Assembly (NCBI RefSeq): GCF_907164915.1
Contig: NC_061864.1
Coordinates: forward strand, 7,027,389 to 7,091,388
DNA: 64,000 bases
Direction: 5' to 3'
From: Impatiens glandulifera
Lineage: Eukaryota > Streptophyta > Magnoliopsida > Ericales > Balsaminaceae
Part shown: positions 10,079 through 23,000 of the stretch, in pieces
Numbering within the stretch: the stretch's first letter is position 1
Layout of the letters: each line of letters starts with the position of its first letter
Made by a program: the position numbers and the translations under genes
The notes under the pieces: generated by a model
Database searches by the model: none
What the model was told of the DNA's origin: nothing
What the model saw: only the letters and a program-made list of their open reading frames with translations

Positions 10079-13040
10079 TCCCTAACCAAACTTATCAATA
10101 AAAAAAATGTTTTGACTTCATAATAATTATTAATATTATATAGGACCTTAAATAAATAATAATGCGATTACCTATATATTATTAATTTTCTATTAAAAAA
10201 TGTTCTAAAGTACGTACCTTTTTATTAATGAGTTGGAAATTAGAATAAATTAAATATGAGGGGTTTAATTTGACAGAATTGTATTGCTGGGCACGTCAAA
10301 ATTTAAGAGCAGATCTCAATGCACTTTGAGTTAATATATGATTTTAAGTATTAGTTACTAAATAATATATATCAATTTCTCCAAACATGGTCATTAATTT
10401 CATCTGATCATGTTTCCCATGTTAAAATCCATTAATTGTACATACTGTACCACTTTGTTGACCCACATGGCAATTGGCAAAATAAATAAATATACATATT
10501 AAAAAAAAAAAGTCAAATTTGGTGAATTTTTTAAATATTAATTAGTAAAATAAATAACAGGGTAAAAGTTAGTACATGACATATTACAATATTAAGTGAC
10601 AAATATCTTAACTAAAAATTTGAAAGTTTTATGCTCTCATTTAAAGGTGTTATAATTGTGTGAGTTCATATTAACCATTAAAAAAAAAAAAATTGGATAA
10701 ACAAATACATTCAAAGTTGAGATCATTGTAGTTGTGGATGTTGACTTTTATAATAATATACTTATTTTAAATTACGAGGGTCCTCGAGCGGTAAAAATTG
10801 TGTAAAAAATAATTGAGATCTATAAATTAATGTGAGAAGTCCCACTAACTTTTTAAATTAAAAAAAAAGGTCAAAACAATATTATTCTATCCTTTATATA
10901 TATATATTAGACTTGTTTCTTTTAATTATTTTTTCAATACATATAATCAATATACTAACTTTATTTTTACTAATCTTCAGTTGTTTCTAATTAGGTATCA
11001 CTCTCATAATATTTAACTTAGTCTTCATACATAAATGTGAATGGTTACGTTAATCAACCTACAAATAAACTCAAGTAAAAAAACACATTTCAAGTTGAGA
11101 TAATTGTATTTGTGAAGGTTGCTTTGTACAATATTATCTTTTAGTTTTTTTTTCTTTTTTTTTTTCATATAATCAATTGAGAATAATCTGTTTGTTTTAT
11201 AGACTATTCAATTTGAAGTTGTTTTATGGTTATTTGTCTCTATTATAATAATTAACTAGTTTCAGTCACGACTAAGGTCATAACTCTTAATTATGTTTTT
11301 AAATTAAATATAATATATATAGATTATAACAGAAATGATAGCAAGCTATGGTGTATGTGAATAGGTACTATAGCCATTATCGGGGTATAGAGATTTATAG
11401 GTGTAGACATTAAGATCATAACCATGTGAACTAATGATTGGCCATTTTGATAATAAAAAAAGGTCAATACAATAAACAAGGTTTGAAATATTTTAAATTC
11501 TAATTAGTTCATTCAGTTTAATAGTTACTTAAAAAAAATATAAAAAAATCAATCTTATTCTAACTTAAACTTAAAGAATTTTAAATATATCTTTAATATA
11601 TATATATAAGAAGGTAACACGAACTCTTAATGATATTTCCATTTCAATTTAGACGTCATAAGACGGACTAAACATGTAATTATTTTTTATATAAGAAGTT
11701 AACACAATTTACACTGATATGACCTCTTAAGACATTATAAATATGAATTGAACTCGTGATTAGACGAAACTTAATAATTGAAAGCCTGTTCAAAAGAAAA
11801 AAATTGAAGTTGTGCTAATTATTTTTTTTAATAAATATAATATATATAAAAATAAATGTGTATTATGTAAAAACTTTATAATATATATTCAAAATATTAT
11901 AATATTATTAATAATAAAAAAATTAATTAATTCATAATATATATCTATTAATTAATAATTAAATTAGGACCCTTAAAGGGTAGGGCCTAGGGACTATGCC
12001 TATGCAACTTTTATCCTTTGAAAATAACAATAAACTGCATATAAGTCGATTAATAATATTTTAAATGATGTAGTTCAATTGTAAAAAAAAAAACAATTGA
12101 GTTATTAAGACATACACGTATCAACCCTTCATTGTAATCAAATTATATTTCTTTTAAGTTATAGATTTAAAACGGTTAACATCTAGTTTAACTCGATTTG
12201 ATTTAAATTGATTTATTTTGTTTTGAATAATTAGATTGATTTTTGTTTACGTTGGGCTAATTTCAAATTTTTTGAATAACTTTATTAAAATTTATTTATA
12301 TATATATATATATTAAAATTATTTAAATATTTTTTTCATATAAGTCATGTAAGTTATTATTTAAAAGAAAAAACTAAATACATTTTATCTAAGAAGAGAA
12401 AAAGAAACTCTTAGAAATTGGAATTTGGTCAAATATTGAGGATCTCTCAATTAGTTTATCCACACAATATTATTTATTGTGTGGGGAAAAGGGACCGGCT
12501 TTATTTTCCTTCCAAGTTGCTCACATGCGCCTGAAAACGGCGTCGACTTGGACGTTTCCAACCGTAAATGTTTAATTAGACCCATCAACTAATTTAATTC
12601 AAAATTCACCCCATTTACTTAAAATCATGTATACAAATTGAAAAATCTCAAAATTTGATTTTAAACTAGCAATTGAAGAAAAAACTTAAAAGTAGAACTA
12701 AATACTCAATAATTGTAATTAATTGTGACATAGATATTTATAAAAATGTATTATTAGAAATTAATAAGTATGATTATTTTGTACCCTTTTACCAAACAAG
12801 ATTCGGTGAAGATCACGAGAGAAATGTATGAGTTATATGCATGTGCGGGGATGGGTCCCCCTTTGATTAACGGTTGGGAGGTTGTTTTAGAGTTTAGTTG
12901 TGCATGTGCGCCCCTATCACCTTTTTATTTATTATTATTAAAAAACTAATCAAACGTAATTATTTAATCTAAATTAAATAAATTATAATTTGTGCCTTTT
13001 AAACTATGTTAATTAAAACTCTGGTAACTTATCTCCCCTC
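9155..13040. other. AT-rich intergenic DNA upstream of the expansin gene
   Basis: No gene recognised in almost 4 kb. Contains another (TA)n at 10046-10075 and several poly(A)/(T) runs. The last 600 bases become less AT-rich and should include the expansin promoter. Confidence 0.5.
10046..10075. repeat. (TA)n microsatellite
   Basis: Thirty bases of TA dinucleotide in intergenic DNA. Confidence 0.9.
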
Positions 13041-13043
13041 TCC

Positions 13044-13052
13044 TATTTAAAG
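13044..13052 (+). promoter_or_regulatory. TATA box of the expansin gene
   Basis: TATTTAAAG lies about 100 bases upstream of the ATG at 13148, leaving room for a leader of about 70 bases. Confidence 0.5.
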
Positions 13053-13147
13053 ACCACCATTCTTCTCCATTTTCTGTATCCCAAGCTCTCCCATTCCCAA
13101 CAACAAATTAACCTTTCTTTTCAAATCCTTCTCACTAAATAAATAAT

Positions 13148-14121
13148 ATGGCTCCTATTTCCATTGTCTCTCTTTCATCAGTACTGTTCTTGCTCTTTCT
13201 CTCCTTCAATGGCAGCCATGGACAGTGGGAAAACGCCCATGCAACCTTCTATGGCGGTGGTGATGCTTCTGGCACAATGGGTATATTATTATTATTAACT
13301 TATCATTATAGCAATTCCACTATTTGATGAAACTTCCCCAAACAGTAAATTAAAGAAGAAGGGACCACTACTAATTAATTAATTATTAATTCTTTTGGTA
13401 CGTATAGGAGGAGCTTGTGGATATGGAAACCTCTACAGTCAGGGGTACGGCACGGCCACGGCGGCCCTGAGCACAGCTTTGTTTAACAATGGACTAAGCT
13501 GCGGTTCTTGTTACCAGATCCGCTGTAACGACGACCCTAGATGGTGTCTACCGGGAACCATTACGGTCACCGCTACCAACTTCTGCCCACCAAACCCATC
13601 TCAGTCAAATGATAATGGAGGCTGGTGCAACCCTCCTCTCCAGCATTTTGACCTAGCTGAACCAGCTTTCCTTCAAATTGCTCAATACAGAGCCGGGATT
13701 GTCCCCGTCTCTTTCCAGAGGTAATTCATTCATTCATTCATTCATTAATAGATCTAATTAACAATATCTGGGTTCGACGAATTAAATGTTTTTGTGCGCT
13801 TGGTTGGTTGGTTGCAGGGTGTCTTGTGTGAAGAAAGGAGGAATAAGGTTCACAATCAATGGACATTCATACTTTAACTTGGTTCTGATCACCAACGTTG
13901 GCGGCGCCGGCGACGTCCGTTCTGTTTCCATTAAGGGATCCAACTCCGGTTGGCAACCCATGTCCAGGAATTGGGGGCAGAACTGGCAGAGTAACTCATA
14001 CCTTAACGGTCAGACCCTTTCGTTTCAGGTTACCACCAGTGACGGAAAAATGCTCACCAGCAATAACGTGGCGTCTTCTAATTGGCAGTTTGGACAAACT
14101 TACGAAGGAGGCCAATTCTAG
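13148..14121 (+). CDS. EXPA2: alpha-expansin (EXPA2-like)
   Basis: Model join(13148..13280, 13408..13720, 13818..14121), 249 residues, the usual length and three-exon layout of alpha-expansins. A signal peptide ([19 protein letters not shown]...) is followed by the mature start [19 protein letters not shown]. The GH45-like domain has GGACGYGN, the paired-cysteine blocks ([22 protein letters not shown]) and the HFD motif ([10 protein letters not shown]). The C-terminal CBM63-like wall-binding domain has [34 protein letters not shown] and [13 protein letters not shown]. Expansins loosen cellulose-xyloglucan contacts in acid walls without hydrolysis. EXPA2 is suggested by position between the CHIL/RING pair and the IDL gene, as in Arabidopsis (At5g05290). 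Family certain; the ortholog number is inferred. Confidence 0.93.
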
Positions 14122-14558
14122 GGTCTTGTTTGTTTGGGGGAGAGAAGGAATGAAGGATAGAGAGAGAGAGATAGTGAGTTGATCTTATAATTCACTATTT
14201 TGCTGTGGTGGTTAGAAAAATTAACACCCGCTTAGGCGTAGTAGTTTATACGTGTTTGGTTTCATTTTTAGTTTGGTCTCAAGTCATACACTATTTACTA
14301 AGTAGACTTGTGATTTTCTATTGTACTATTTACACATCTATAGTCAAATGTCATATGCCCTATTGACTTGACAGATGTTCAAAGCAGCTTTGAAATGTAT
14401 GTATTTCTATTATATTATTGAAATATATTGAAATTCCTCCTCTTTTATTGTTACAAAAAAAAATGCTATCCAAACGGGGTCTTGTATTAATGATTATTTG
14501 AAAACAGACACGTGGAATTTGCATTTGCCCTAGCGTTGTACTAGATCACTACCCGTCA
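14122..14558. other. expansin 3' UTR and promoter of the macro-domain gene
   Basis: A short (AG)n run lies at 14158-14171. No other gene or repeat was recognised. Confidence 0.5.
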
Positions 14559-16556
14559 ATGAGTTCTTCACTCTCCCAAGCATCAAACATGGGAATGACA
14601 AGCATTTCTTCTAGATTGTTCTTATCCAGATTACGAATTCGGTCTCGATTTTCAACTCTCTTCAACCAGAAGCCAAAGAATATTCACGGTTCTGCCGCAC
14701 GATCTAGTCGGTCAATCCGTGATCGATCTCGGCCCTTGTTCAAAATGGAAGGAATCAATGGAGGATCGAGCGCCTCTAGGGTTTCGACGGTGTCGAAAGG
14801 TCGGATCAGCGACGACGGCAGTCTGTCTGTTCAATTCCAGTTGTCTTCATCCAGTGCCTTTGTAATCCAGAAGGGAGATATCACGAAGTGGTTCGTCGAC
14901 GGCTCCACCGACGCCATCGTAAGTTCTTCCAATAGTTTTGATTCGTATGAACTCTTGGCTTATTTGATTCTATTTTCGGATGGATTAATATTGTGAGTGG
15001 TTATCATACTATACTAAAAGGTAAATCCAGCAAATGAGCGAATGCTTGGAGGTGGTGGTGCTGATGGAGGTAATTTGTTTTGTTATCATTGTCACATGAG
15101 TGAGGCTCGATCTCCATTAGACAGAAGTCTTATTTTTTTTTTTCCAGCCATTCACGATGCAGCTGGCCCTGAGCTCCGAGCGGCGTGCTATGAGTATCCA
15201 GAAGTTCGACGCGGCGTCCGTTGCCCAACAGGAGAAGCGAGAATCACTCGGTTAGAGATCTATCTAGGTTTACATTTATTTCACAACAGGCATCTAACAT
15301 GTTTAATTTTCCTGCATGCAGAGGCTTTAGATTACCTGTTTCTCATGTAATTCACACTGTTGGACCTATATATGACATGGCTAGTAATCCTCAAGCATCT
15401 TTAAGGAATTCATACAAGTAGGCCAACTTCCATTGTTGATTATATCTGCTTATCTTTCTTCAATATTAACCTTGATTTTTATGCAATCTCACAGAAATAG
15501 CTTGCAAACTGCAAAAGAGAACAACATTCAGTATATTGCTTTTCCTGCTATATCGTGTGGTGTTTACAGGTAATTCTGCTACTAAGAAGAAGAAGGAACT
15601 GTTGTTAGATTGATTCTTCATGTTTGTTTTTTTTGTTTAGTTTGAAAATTTTATGCTCTTTTTGTTATTGTTTGGCCAGGTCTTATATAAGAGAACATAG
15701 ACTAAACCATTTCCAATCATGCCTATGAAATGGGAATCCTATTCACTTGTATAAGACCTAGCCTAACAACTTACTTGCAAGATCTTTACAATTAACAATA
15801 AAAGAGGATCTAACAATTATCGTACAAGCTTGGAGGTGGTTTTACAGTTGCTAGGGTTAGATCCTCTGCCCCTATTGCCTTTCCCAACCCATTTGTCATA
15901 CGAGAACACAACTCTATCTCGCCTTTCCCGATTCTTATACTCCTATAGATATAATGCATCAATGGCCAGCATATAGACAAATAGGACCCTTATGAGTGGC
16001 CAATCCCCATCTTTAATTCCAAACTTTGCCTTAATAACACTCTCGCGCTTACTGTCATATGGCACACTTTTGGAATCAATGAAAAAAGTGATAATTGTAA
16101 TGTAATTTCTTTCCTTGATGTGGTTTGCTCAGGTATCCTTATGATGAAGCAGCTACAATAGCCATAAATACTGTGAAAGAGTTTGCCAATGACTTCAAAG
16201 AGGTAGCAGATTTTCCTGAAACTTCTTTGTTGTGTTGTAAAGAGCTTGGATTATGTTTTGGGGGAAAATCCATCCTTCCTTCCTTCCTCAACTTAAGCCT
16301 ACAAACAAAAATAAATGAATGAAAGAGGGGAAACACTGCTGGTGCAAGTGTTAAATCCTATTCTGAAATCCATTTGTGGCTTAATTTACAGTTGATGTTT
16401 GATATATATATGAGTTTTATATAAAACCATAATTACCCATTGTTGGCTTAAAAAATGAACACTCTAAACTTTGGGCAGGTTCACTTTGTGCTCTTCTCAG
16501 ATGACATATACAATGCTTGGCTCAGCAAGGCCAAAAACTTGTTCCAGGATCAGTGA
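14559..16556 (+). CDS. macro-domain (ADP-ribose-binding, MacroD-type) protein
   Basis: Seven exons: join(14559..14918, 15021..15069, 15148..15250, 15322..15417, 15495..15569, 16133..16202, 16479..16556), 276 residues. The macro domain covers about 98-276. The ADP-ribose loop NPANERMLGGGGADGAIH is at 122-139, followed by HVIHTVGPIYD and the second phosphate-binding loop ISCGVYRYP. These match MacroD-type hydrolases that remove ADP-ribose from proteins or act on O-acetyl-ADP-ribose. The Asn and Asp of the first loop are present. Residues 1-62 are rich in Ser and Arg and nearly lack acidic residues (SSRLFLSRLRIRSRF), resembling an organelle-targeting peptide; Met63 could start a shorter cytosolic form. 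In Arabidopsis a macro-domain gene (At2g40600) lies beside an expansin gene (At2g40610), echoing this order. Catalytic activity is inferred from motifs. Confidence 0.9.
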
Positions 16557-17234
16557 ACCATAATCAAGATTCAAGATCCACGATGATTATAGTGGTTAAC
16601 CTCCCCCAGAAATCTGCTTTACTATTTTTTTTTTTTGTGGTCATGTTTTTCCAAGCATTAAGTCTTCAATGTAGTGAGAATCCTCTTGTCATGTGTATGT
16701 GTTATGCTTTGACTACTTTGTATTAAGATGTGTATAACATAACAGATTGGTTTAAATGACATATTTCAGTCTCTTTTATTGGAGAGATGTTTGAATGGTG
16801 GAATTAGAAGAGAATTGTTGGTTCGTTCATTTTTTTTTTGAAAACGGCACTAAATTCTAAAAAAAGAAAGCTAGACAGTTCATAATTTTTTTGAAAACAC
16901 TAATTTGAACATTCATTTCATGAGCGGGTGTGGTAATCATAAACAATATCATCCTAAATTTTTTCTTAAACTATCGCTCTTAGCATTTTTCTTTACAAAC
17001 TCTATGATTTTGATCCATGTACTGGAAAGTTAGTGATATTCATTTTCTGAACAAAATTGATCTACAATTTGGATACAAACGCGCACCCCAAATAGGTGGT
17101 CAATAATTTTCTTTTTTACGTGGTCAATAATTTTCTTTTTTACTGCGCGATTGTGCAATTGCCGTATGAAATATTCATATACAGATTGGTTCATTATTTT
17201 TTTTTCTATATTGTCATAAGTTGTAATTGTCTAT

Positions 17235-17520
17235 AGTCAGAGCCAGCCCTGTGGTAAGCCCGACAAACCCTCGGGTTATGACAGTCCACTTCTTCTTCAA
17301 TTTATTACAAATAGTAAGAAATTTTGTTAAATTTGTTGTAATTTTAACATAAAGTGGTGTAGCTTAGTGATTTGAGATAATAATTTTGAATTTTATTTGA
17401 TTATGAGTTCGAATTTCACTCAAAACTATTTATTTTTTATCAATTTTTTAAATTAGACTTAGGAAAAAAATAAAAAATAAAAAAACTATTAGACATTTTT
17501 TCTATTTCAAAATTCAGGAC
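17235..17520. mobile_element. possible decayed hAT-type MITE
   Basis: Begins CAGAGCCAGCCCTGTGG, similar in kind to termini of hAT MITEs such as the clear element at 38041. CTATAG occurs just outside both proposed edges (17231-17236 region and 17522-17527) as a possible remnant of an 8-bp target duplication. No convincing inverted right end is visible, so this is tentative. Confidence 0.25.
17352..17425 (+). repeat. tRNA-like SINE head
   Basis: GTGTAGCTTAGTGA (A box at 17360-17370) and ATGAGTTCGAATTTC (B box at 17405-17417) are about 35 bases apart, the layout of a tRNA-derived internal Pol III promoter. Similar B-box sequence occurs in the minus-strand copy at 5925. Not a functional tRNA: no cloverleaf can be drawn. 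Confidence 0.4.
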
Positions 17521-17692
17521 CCTATAGGTGAAATTAAAGAATTATTACAAATGATGAGTTAATTTATAATGAGTTGAGATGAAGTATAAAGTTTATAAAT
17601 TATAATGGAAAGCACGAAATAAAATTATCTTCTTCCAACTTAAAAAGGGTAAGGAATTTGTCACGTAAATGGGGGATAGAATAGATGATGGA

Positions 17693-17698
17693 TATAAA
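17693..17698 (+). promoter_or_regulatory. TATA box of MSD1
   Basis: TATAAA in GATATAAACTC, 125 bases before the ATG. A pyrimidine-rich leader with (AG)n and CTTCTT repeats follows. Confidence 0.5.
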
Positions 17699-17817
17699 CT
17701 CTACAGACTTCCAAACTCTATTGACCTACCACCCATTCAGAGAGAGAGAGAGAGAATTACAGTTCGTCTTCTTCTTCTTCTACTTTTTCCTTTACTTGAC
17801 CGATAGAAGCAGCAGCG

Positions 17818-19624
17818 ATGGCTCTGCGGACATTGCTGAGCAGGAAATCCCTAGGAAATGTCGGATTGGGGCTTCAGAGCGTACGCGGCTTGCAGACCTT
17901 CTCTCTTCCCGATCTTCCCTACGACTATAGCGCCTTGGAGCCGGTCATCAGCGCCGAGATTATGCAGCTCCACCACAAAAAACATCACCAGACCTACGTT
18001 ACCAACTATAATAACTCCCTTGAGCAGCTCCACGACGCTATCAACAAGGGCGATACTCCGAAAGTCCTCAAGTTGCAGAGTGCCATCAAGTTTAATGGCG
18101 GAGGTTCGTTCCCCCATCTATTTCTTTATCAATTTCTTATATCTTTATTCACATCGACTCGATTGAGACAATAATGTATAGTATCCAGAACACCGTGGTT
18201 TGAATCTAAGAGTATAAATATTGAAACGGAAACCCTAAACCTTTTCAACCTCAATTTCTATATCTTATATTGTATACTACACTACTCACAAATGATTCAT
18301 TTTCTAGACTTCCTCATTAGGTTGGATTGGTGGAGAGGATGATCCATTGTTCTTAAAAAGATTAAATTTCTCGTATTTATTTATCACCTGATGTGAAGAT
18401 ATTCTGGCATTGTCCTTAACTATTCCTCTTTGTGGATGTTTATGAAGAACCTTTATCTCTCTCTACTCACAAACTCAGTGTTAGTTTGTCTAAATTGCAT
18501 GCTGTTCTTAATCTCAGGTCATGTCAATCATTCAGTTTTCTGGAAAAACTTGGCTCCAGTTCGTGTAAGATCTTAACTGAGTTTCCATGTACCTTAGCTT
18601 GTTTATTTAGGTGTATTCTTATCTGTATGGGCTCTGTTTCAGGAAGGTGGTGGTGAGCCTCCCAAGGGTTCTTTAGATTTGGCAATTGATGCAGATTTTG
18701 GTTCACTTGAAGATCTCATCAAGAAAATGAATGCTGAAGGTGCTGCTTTACAGGGTTCTGGATGGGTCGTAAGTAGCTCCAAACTCCTTGCTATTTTTAT
18801 TTTTCTATCATCCACTTACTTTAATCCGTAATAACAGTGGCTTGGGTTGAACAAGGAGCTGAAAAGGCTTGTGGTTGACACCACTCCAAATCAGGTACTG
18901 TAATCAAGTTCTCAGGCTAAAACAATTCTTCTACTTTAGCAGCAGCTCAGTATAACTTTTGGTAGCTGCAGTATTATCCATTCTTCATGTTACATTCATG
19001 GTGGACTTTAATTAATTTATTTATTTTTTGCAAATGTATCATTATGAAAGGAACTAAGTTTTTCTTCTTCTTTCTAATGACCCTTGTTTGATGTAGGTCA
19101 TTGAAAATTAGTTTTTTTTGTTGGGTAAAAAGATATCAGGGGTATAAATTTATAATGAAAATAGATTATTTTTAAAAGAAAAATATTAGAGTGTTTTGGT
19201 ATTCATGTATTGATGAGGTAGATTGTTAATTATATAGTGTGGATTACCTGGAATTAATCTCCATTAACCATATCAAACAAGGCCTAAGTTAATCTGTATT
19301 GTGCAGGACCCTTTGGTGAGTAAAGGGGCAAATCTGGTTCCATTGCTTGGCATAGATGTTTGGGAACATGCATATTACTTACAGGTATTCATCTTAAGAT
19401 TCATCACTGACTGATAGCTGCATGCCTTTGAACATAAATTTCATTTGATTCTCTCGTTGTTTCCAATCCTTGGGCGCTGGCTTCCATTCTCATTATGGTT
19501 TGATATTTATTTTATCTCGATGATGCAGTACAAGAATGTGAGGCCCGATTACCTTAAGAACATATGGAATGTTATTAACTGGAAATACGCAAGTGAAGTT
19601 TATGAAGCAGAGTCTGCTGCCTGA
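17818..19624 (+). CDS. MSD1: mitochondrial manganese superoxide dismutase
   Basis: Six coding exons: join(17818..18103, 18518..18564, 18643..18768, 18838..18894, 19307..19384, 19529..19624), 229 residues. Residues 1-26 ([13 protein letters not shown]...) form an Arg-rich mitochondrial presequence; the mature enzyme begins near [16 protein letters not shown]. Metal ligands are H52, H100, D189 and H193, with H56 and Y60 of the active-site channel present ([27 protein letters not shown]). The enzyme converts superoxide to hydrogen peroxide and oxygen in the mitochondrial matrix. Gly149 and the GWVW block support the Mn rather than the Fe plant lineage. Intron 4 (18895-19306) carries a Tourist-like MITE. 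A polyadenylation-type AATAAA lies at 19795-19800. Identification is secure. Confidence 0.97.
19081..19284. mobile_element. Tourist-like MITE in MSD1 intron 4
   Basis: A 204-bp insert starts CCCTTGTTTGATGTAGGT and ends with the inverse of GGCCTTGTTTGATATGGT. TGA precedes and TAA follows, consistent with a TWA-type 3-bp target duplication with one change. It shares termini with the elements at 4599 and 48029 and lies wholly inside the intron, leaving the splice sites untouched. Confidence 0.65.
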
Positions 19625-20077
19625 AGTGGGGAACTATATGGCCACCTCTTGACTGTCTTCTTAAAGTGATAGTCAACCAATCTTTGTGTTCAATAAGGCA
19701 TTATCATGTCAACTGTTTAACTTTTGGAGATGCTCTTATTACCAACATGTTTTTTTTTCTGTATCAGAGTTTGAAGTTTGTCTGAAAACTTGAAAATAAA
19801 ATGTTTTTCAATCTTCATGCAAATTCTAACAACTAGTTACTTGAATGTTCTTTCAATATGAAGTCATGTATTGAATGTTTCCCTTAACTACTATGTGTGT
19901 AAGCATATACAAATGTGAGAGTTTTGCTTTAAATTGAAGATTCTAAAGATACAAATGTTCCCAAAATGAGGCAGAGATTATTATTTATTACACAACACCC
20001 AAAGTAATTCATAACAGCGTGATAAAACCTGGCTGCCCTAAAATGTGCACCAAAGCCACTAAACCAAAAATCTGACC
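19625..20077. other. tail-to-tail region (MSD1 / alpha-galactosidase)
   Basis: Holds the 3' UTRs of two convergent genes, including AATAAA at 19795. No other feature. Confidence 0.55.
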
Positions 20078-23000
20078 TTATATGAAAGAGTGTGTTGTCT
20101 CAGTACTGAATATATACATCTCGCAGCCGTGAGATTTTACTTTGGCACTAAATGAGCCCACTGCATCTCCTATGTCCTCGCGCTGCATAATGGTAAAAAA
20201 TTACACGAAATGTCAAAACTTATAAAATAAACGTGAAAAATTAGTTATCTTACCTTCCACAAATCTCTCACTGACACAATAGAAGCTGATTCAAGTCCAA
20301 GTGCGCTCCAAACTGCGGTGATGGTTGCAGCCTCGGGACACCTATTCCAGAGACCAACAACCAGACGATGTCTGGTCAAAGGTCCTGCCCATACCTTATA
20401 ATGACACCACCAAATCATATCTATCTTTATTATTGTTATTAACTAAATCGACCATTTTTAAGTTTCAGAAAACTGTAAGTCCAATTTTCACCTGAATGCA
20501 GTCATCATTCCCTGAAACTTGAACTTTCCTTCCTTGAATACCAAGTGGGTCTGAGGAAGAAAGATTACTCAAGCTATTAGTTAGTATTTTATTTATTTAA
20601 ACATGGAACAAGTCAAAAACAGGCTAATTAAAAGCTATAATCTTTTCTCCCTCACAAATAGATCATTCATTCCTAAAAGAGAAGGTAGGAAGGAAAATAT
20701 TGTAAGTTTTACGAAAAGAGAAGCAACACATGTTCTCTACCTTGGTTCACAGCAATGACCTCTGTATTGGTAAGTAGTTCCACCGTTTCTGCACTCATGT
20801 TTCTAACATCGCAACCAATCAAAAGAGGAGCCTGCACATATATATATTTTTACAGGTAATTGAAATACTGAGACGAGAAAACATAAAACAAATTAAAATC
20901 AAAATGATTCCAGAGCCAGGCATAGCATGAGACCAGCTTCAAATACAAACTAAGGATGACAAGCCTAATGAAATTATGAATGTGTAATCATGATCAGTTA
21001 TGTGTTCAAAAGATCCAGAATAAATAGTCACAACTATACTTCACAGCCTTAAAAAAGGGATAAAAAGGGTATGATTTTTTCATAAAGTTTCAAGTATTTA
21101 CATGAACGCATAAAAGAGAATGTACCCATCTGGCTTCTTTCCTTTAATAATTTCTATTATTAATAATAATAAAATTAACCTTACAAACAATATAGTTAAA
21201 GAGGGGAGGCTGGCCGTGGGTATATATTTTTGCTCTTTTAGTTATTCATGTATATATTTGTTCATTTTGAAAAAAATAATCTTATATATATGCCTTTTTA
21301 TCTAAATAATATATTGAAAATTGCAATAGGTTTCATCATCCATAATTGAAGTATGTACCAGCATGATTATGCCATCTTTGGTATGTAAGAAGACGACTCA
21401 GTCCATACTGTTTTTTTCGAAATTGTAAAAATAGGTTCATCTGATCTAAAGATAATGCAAGTTTGTGATAGAATTATTGATATGACACAGTTGGTGAATA
21501 ATGGATTAAGGTTCCATAGCAAAAGAACCAAATCACTAAAATGGGAAACCTTTCCAACAAAACAATAATAAAAAAACATGGAAAAATATAGAAGAGTTGA
21601 ATGATGAATACCTTCATTAGAGCCCATATGCTAAAATGAGCTTGATACTCATCATAAGTCATGCCTCCATTGCCAACTTCTAACATGTCTGGATCTATAA
21701 ACCAATTATTATGCAGGAAAAATGTTAGATCCAGACGGTATTCTTGCGTAAATATTGCAGCTGTGATAATAAAGGTAGAATGACTACCATTCCATCCACC
21801 AGGTCCGGCATAGGAAGCCCACTTGTCATTGAGATCAGCAATGGTGGTCATGCTACAAACCGAAGGAAGATATTACTTTCTAAAATGTGTGATTTTTTTT
21901 TTCTAAAATGATGCACTTTACAAGGTGGGATCTCATAACATTTCATTTTTATGTTCAAGTTAAAATTCTCTGGTAAAAGAATATATACCAGCCAGTTTAT
22001 TTTGATTGCCAATCAATTAGAGAGACAACTATTGTGCATCCGAGGCATAACGAAAAGAATTCAGAATTAGTAGAGTTAGAACCTCTCCCAAGAATCCTTG
22101 ATGTCGCCTGTTGTTCGCCAACTGTTCCCCACCTGACCAGCCCATATGGCAGGGTCATCAACGCCCCTGAAATATTCAGAAAGAAGAATTACAACAATTA
22201 GATGCAACTAGTGACTTGGCTTTCCAATGAAGAGCAAATTAAGAAGATTGAATTAGTACCATTCACATATCGAATAGAAGATTGAGCGTCCAGTTGCATT
22301 TAGTGCGTCACGCATAGGCGGGTACCTGAGTACAGGGATATCACACTTATATAATAGTACCAACTAATTTCAGAAGCATTAAAACTATGTAGTCAGTCAG
22401 ACCAAAAGAAAAATCAGAATCGGTCAGGTCTGAACCTTTTCTTTGGTTCGATTCCGTTGTTGAAGCAGTTGTCATATTTCAAATAATCAACACCCTAACA
22501 TAAACATAAACACAAGACCTCTCATAGACAAGAAATTTAGAAGTTTTGATATAAAGAAACAAAAATTTGTCTCAACATAACCCAAATTTAGAGCTGATTT
22601 TCAGAATCTTGACATAAAAAAAGTATTGGTCACATTTTTCGTCATATTTCTCTTTCGGATGTGGATACAGATGGGATCACATTTGAAAATTGAACTTAAC
22701 CAGTCCCTGACATAAGAGTTTCCAAATAGGGTTATATACTATCAGAAACTAACCCATGATGCAAAAAGCTCAGCATCGTCGTTTTCATGGTTCAGTGATC
22801 CAGGGCGTACTTCACAGGTAAATACCCTAAACAAATAAATGCATTGCGAAAGATTTCAAGAAAATAAATCGCCGAATAATATGAAGGTAATGGAACTTGC
22901 AATCTATTGAAATTAATGTATCATACCCAGCATCAGAATAAATACCAAGCTTGAGGCCCTTGTCATGTACATAATCTGCAAGGGCTTTAATTCCTGAAGG

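Larger units (their letters stand above)
16557..17692. other. intergenic DNA between macro-domain gene and MSD1
   Basis: Contains two copies of a 24-bp tandem repeat GTGGTCAATAATTTTC... at 17096-17143, a possible hAT-type end at 17235 and the tRNA-like repeat listed next. No gene recognised. Confidence 0.5.
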
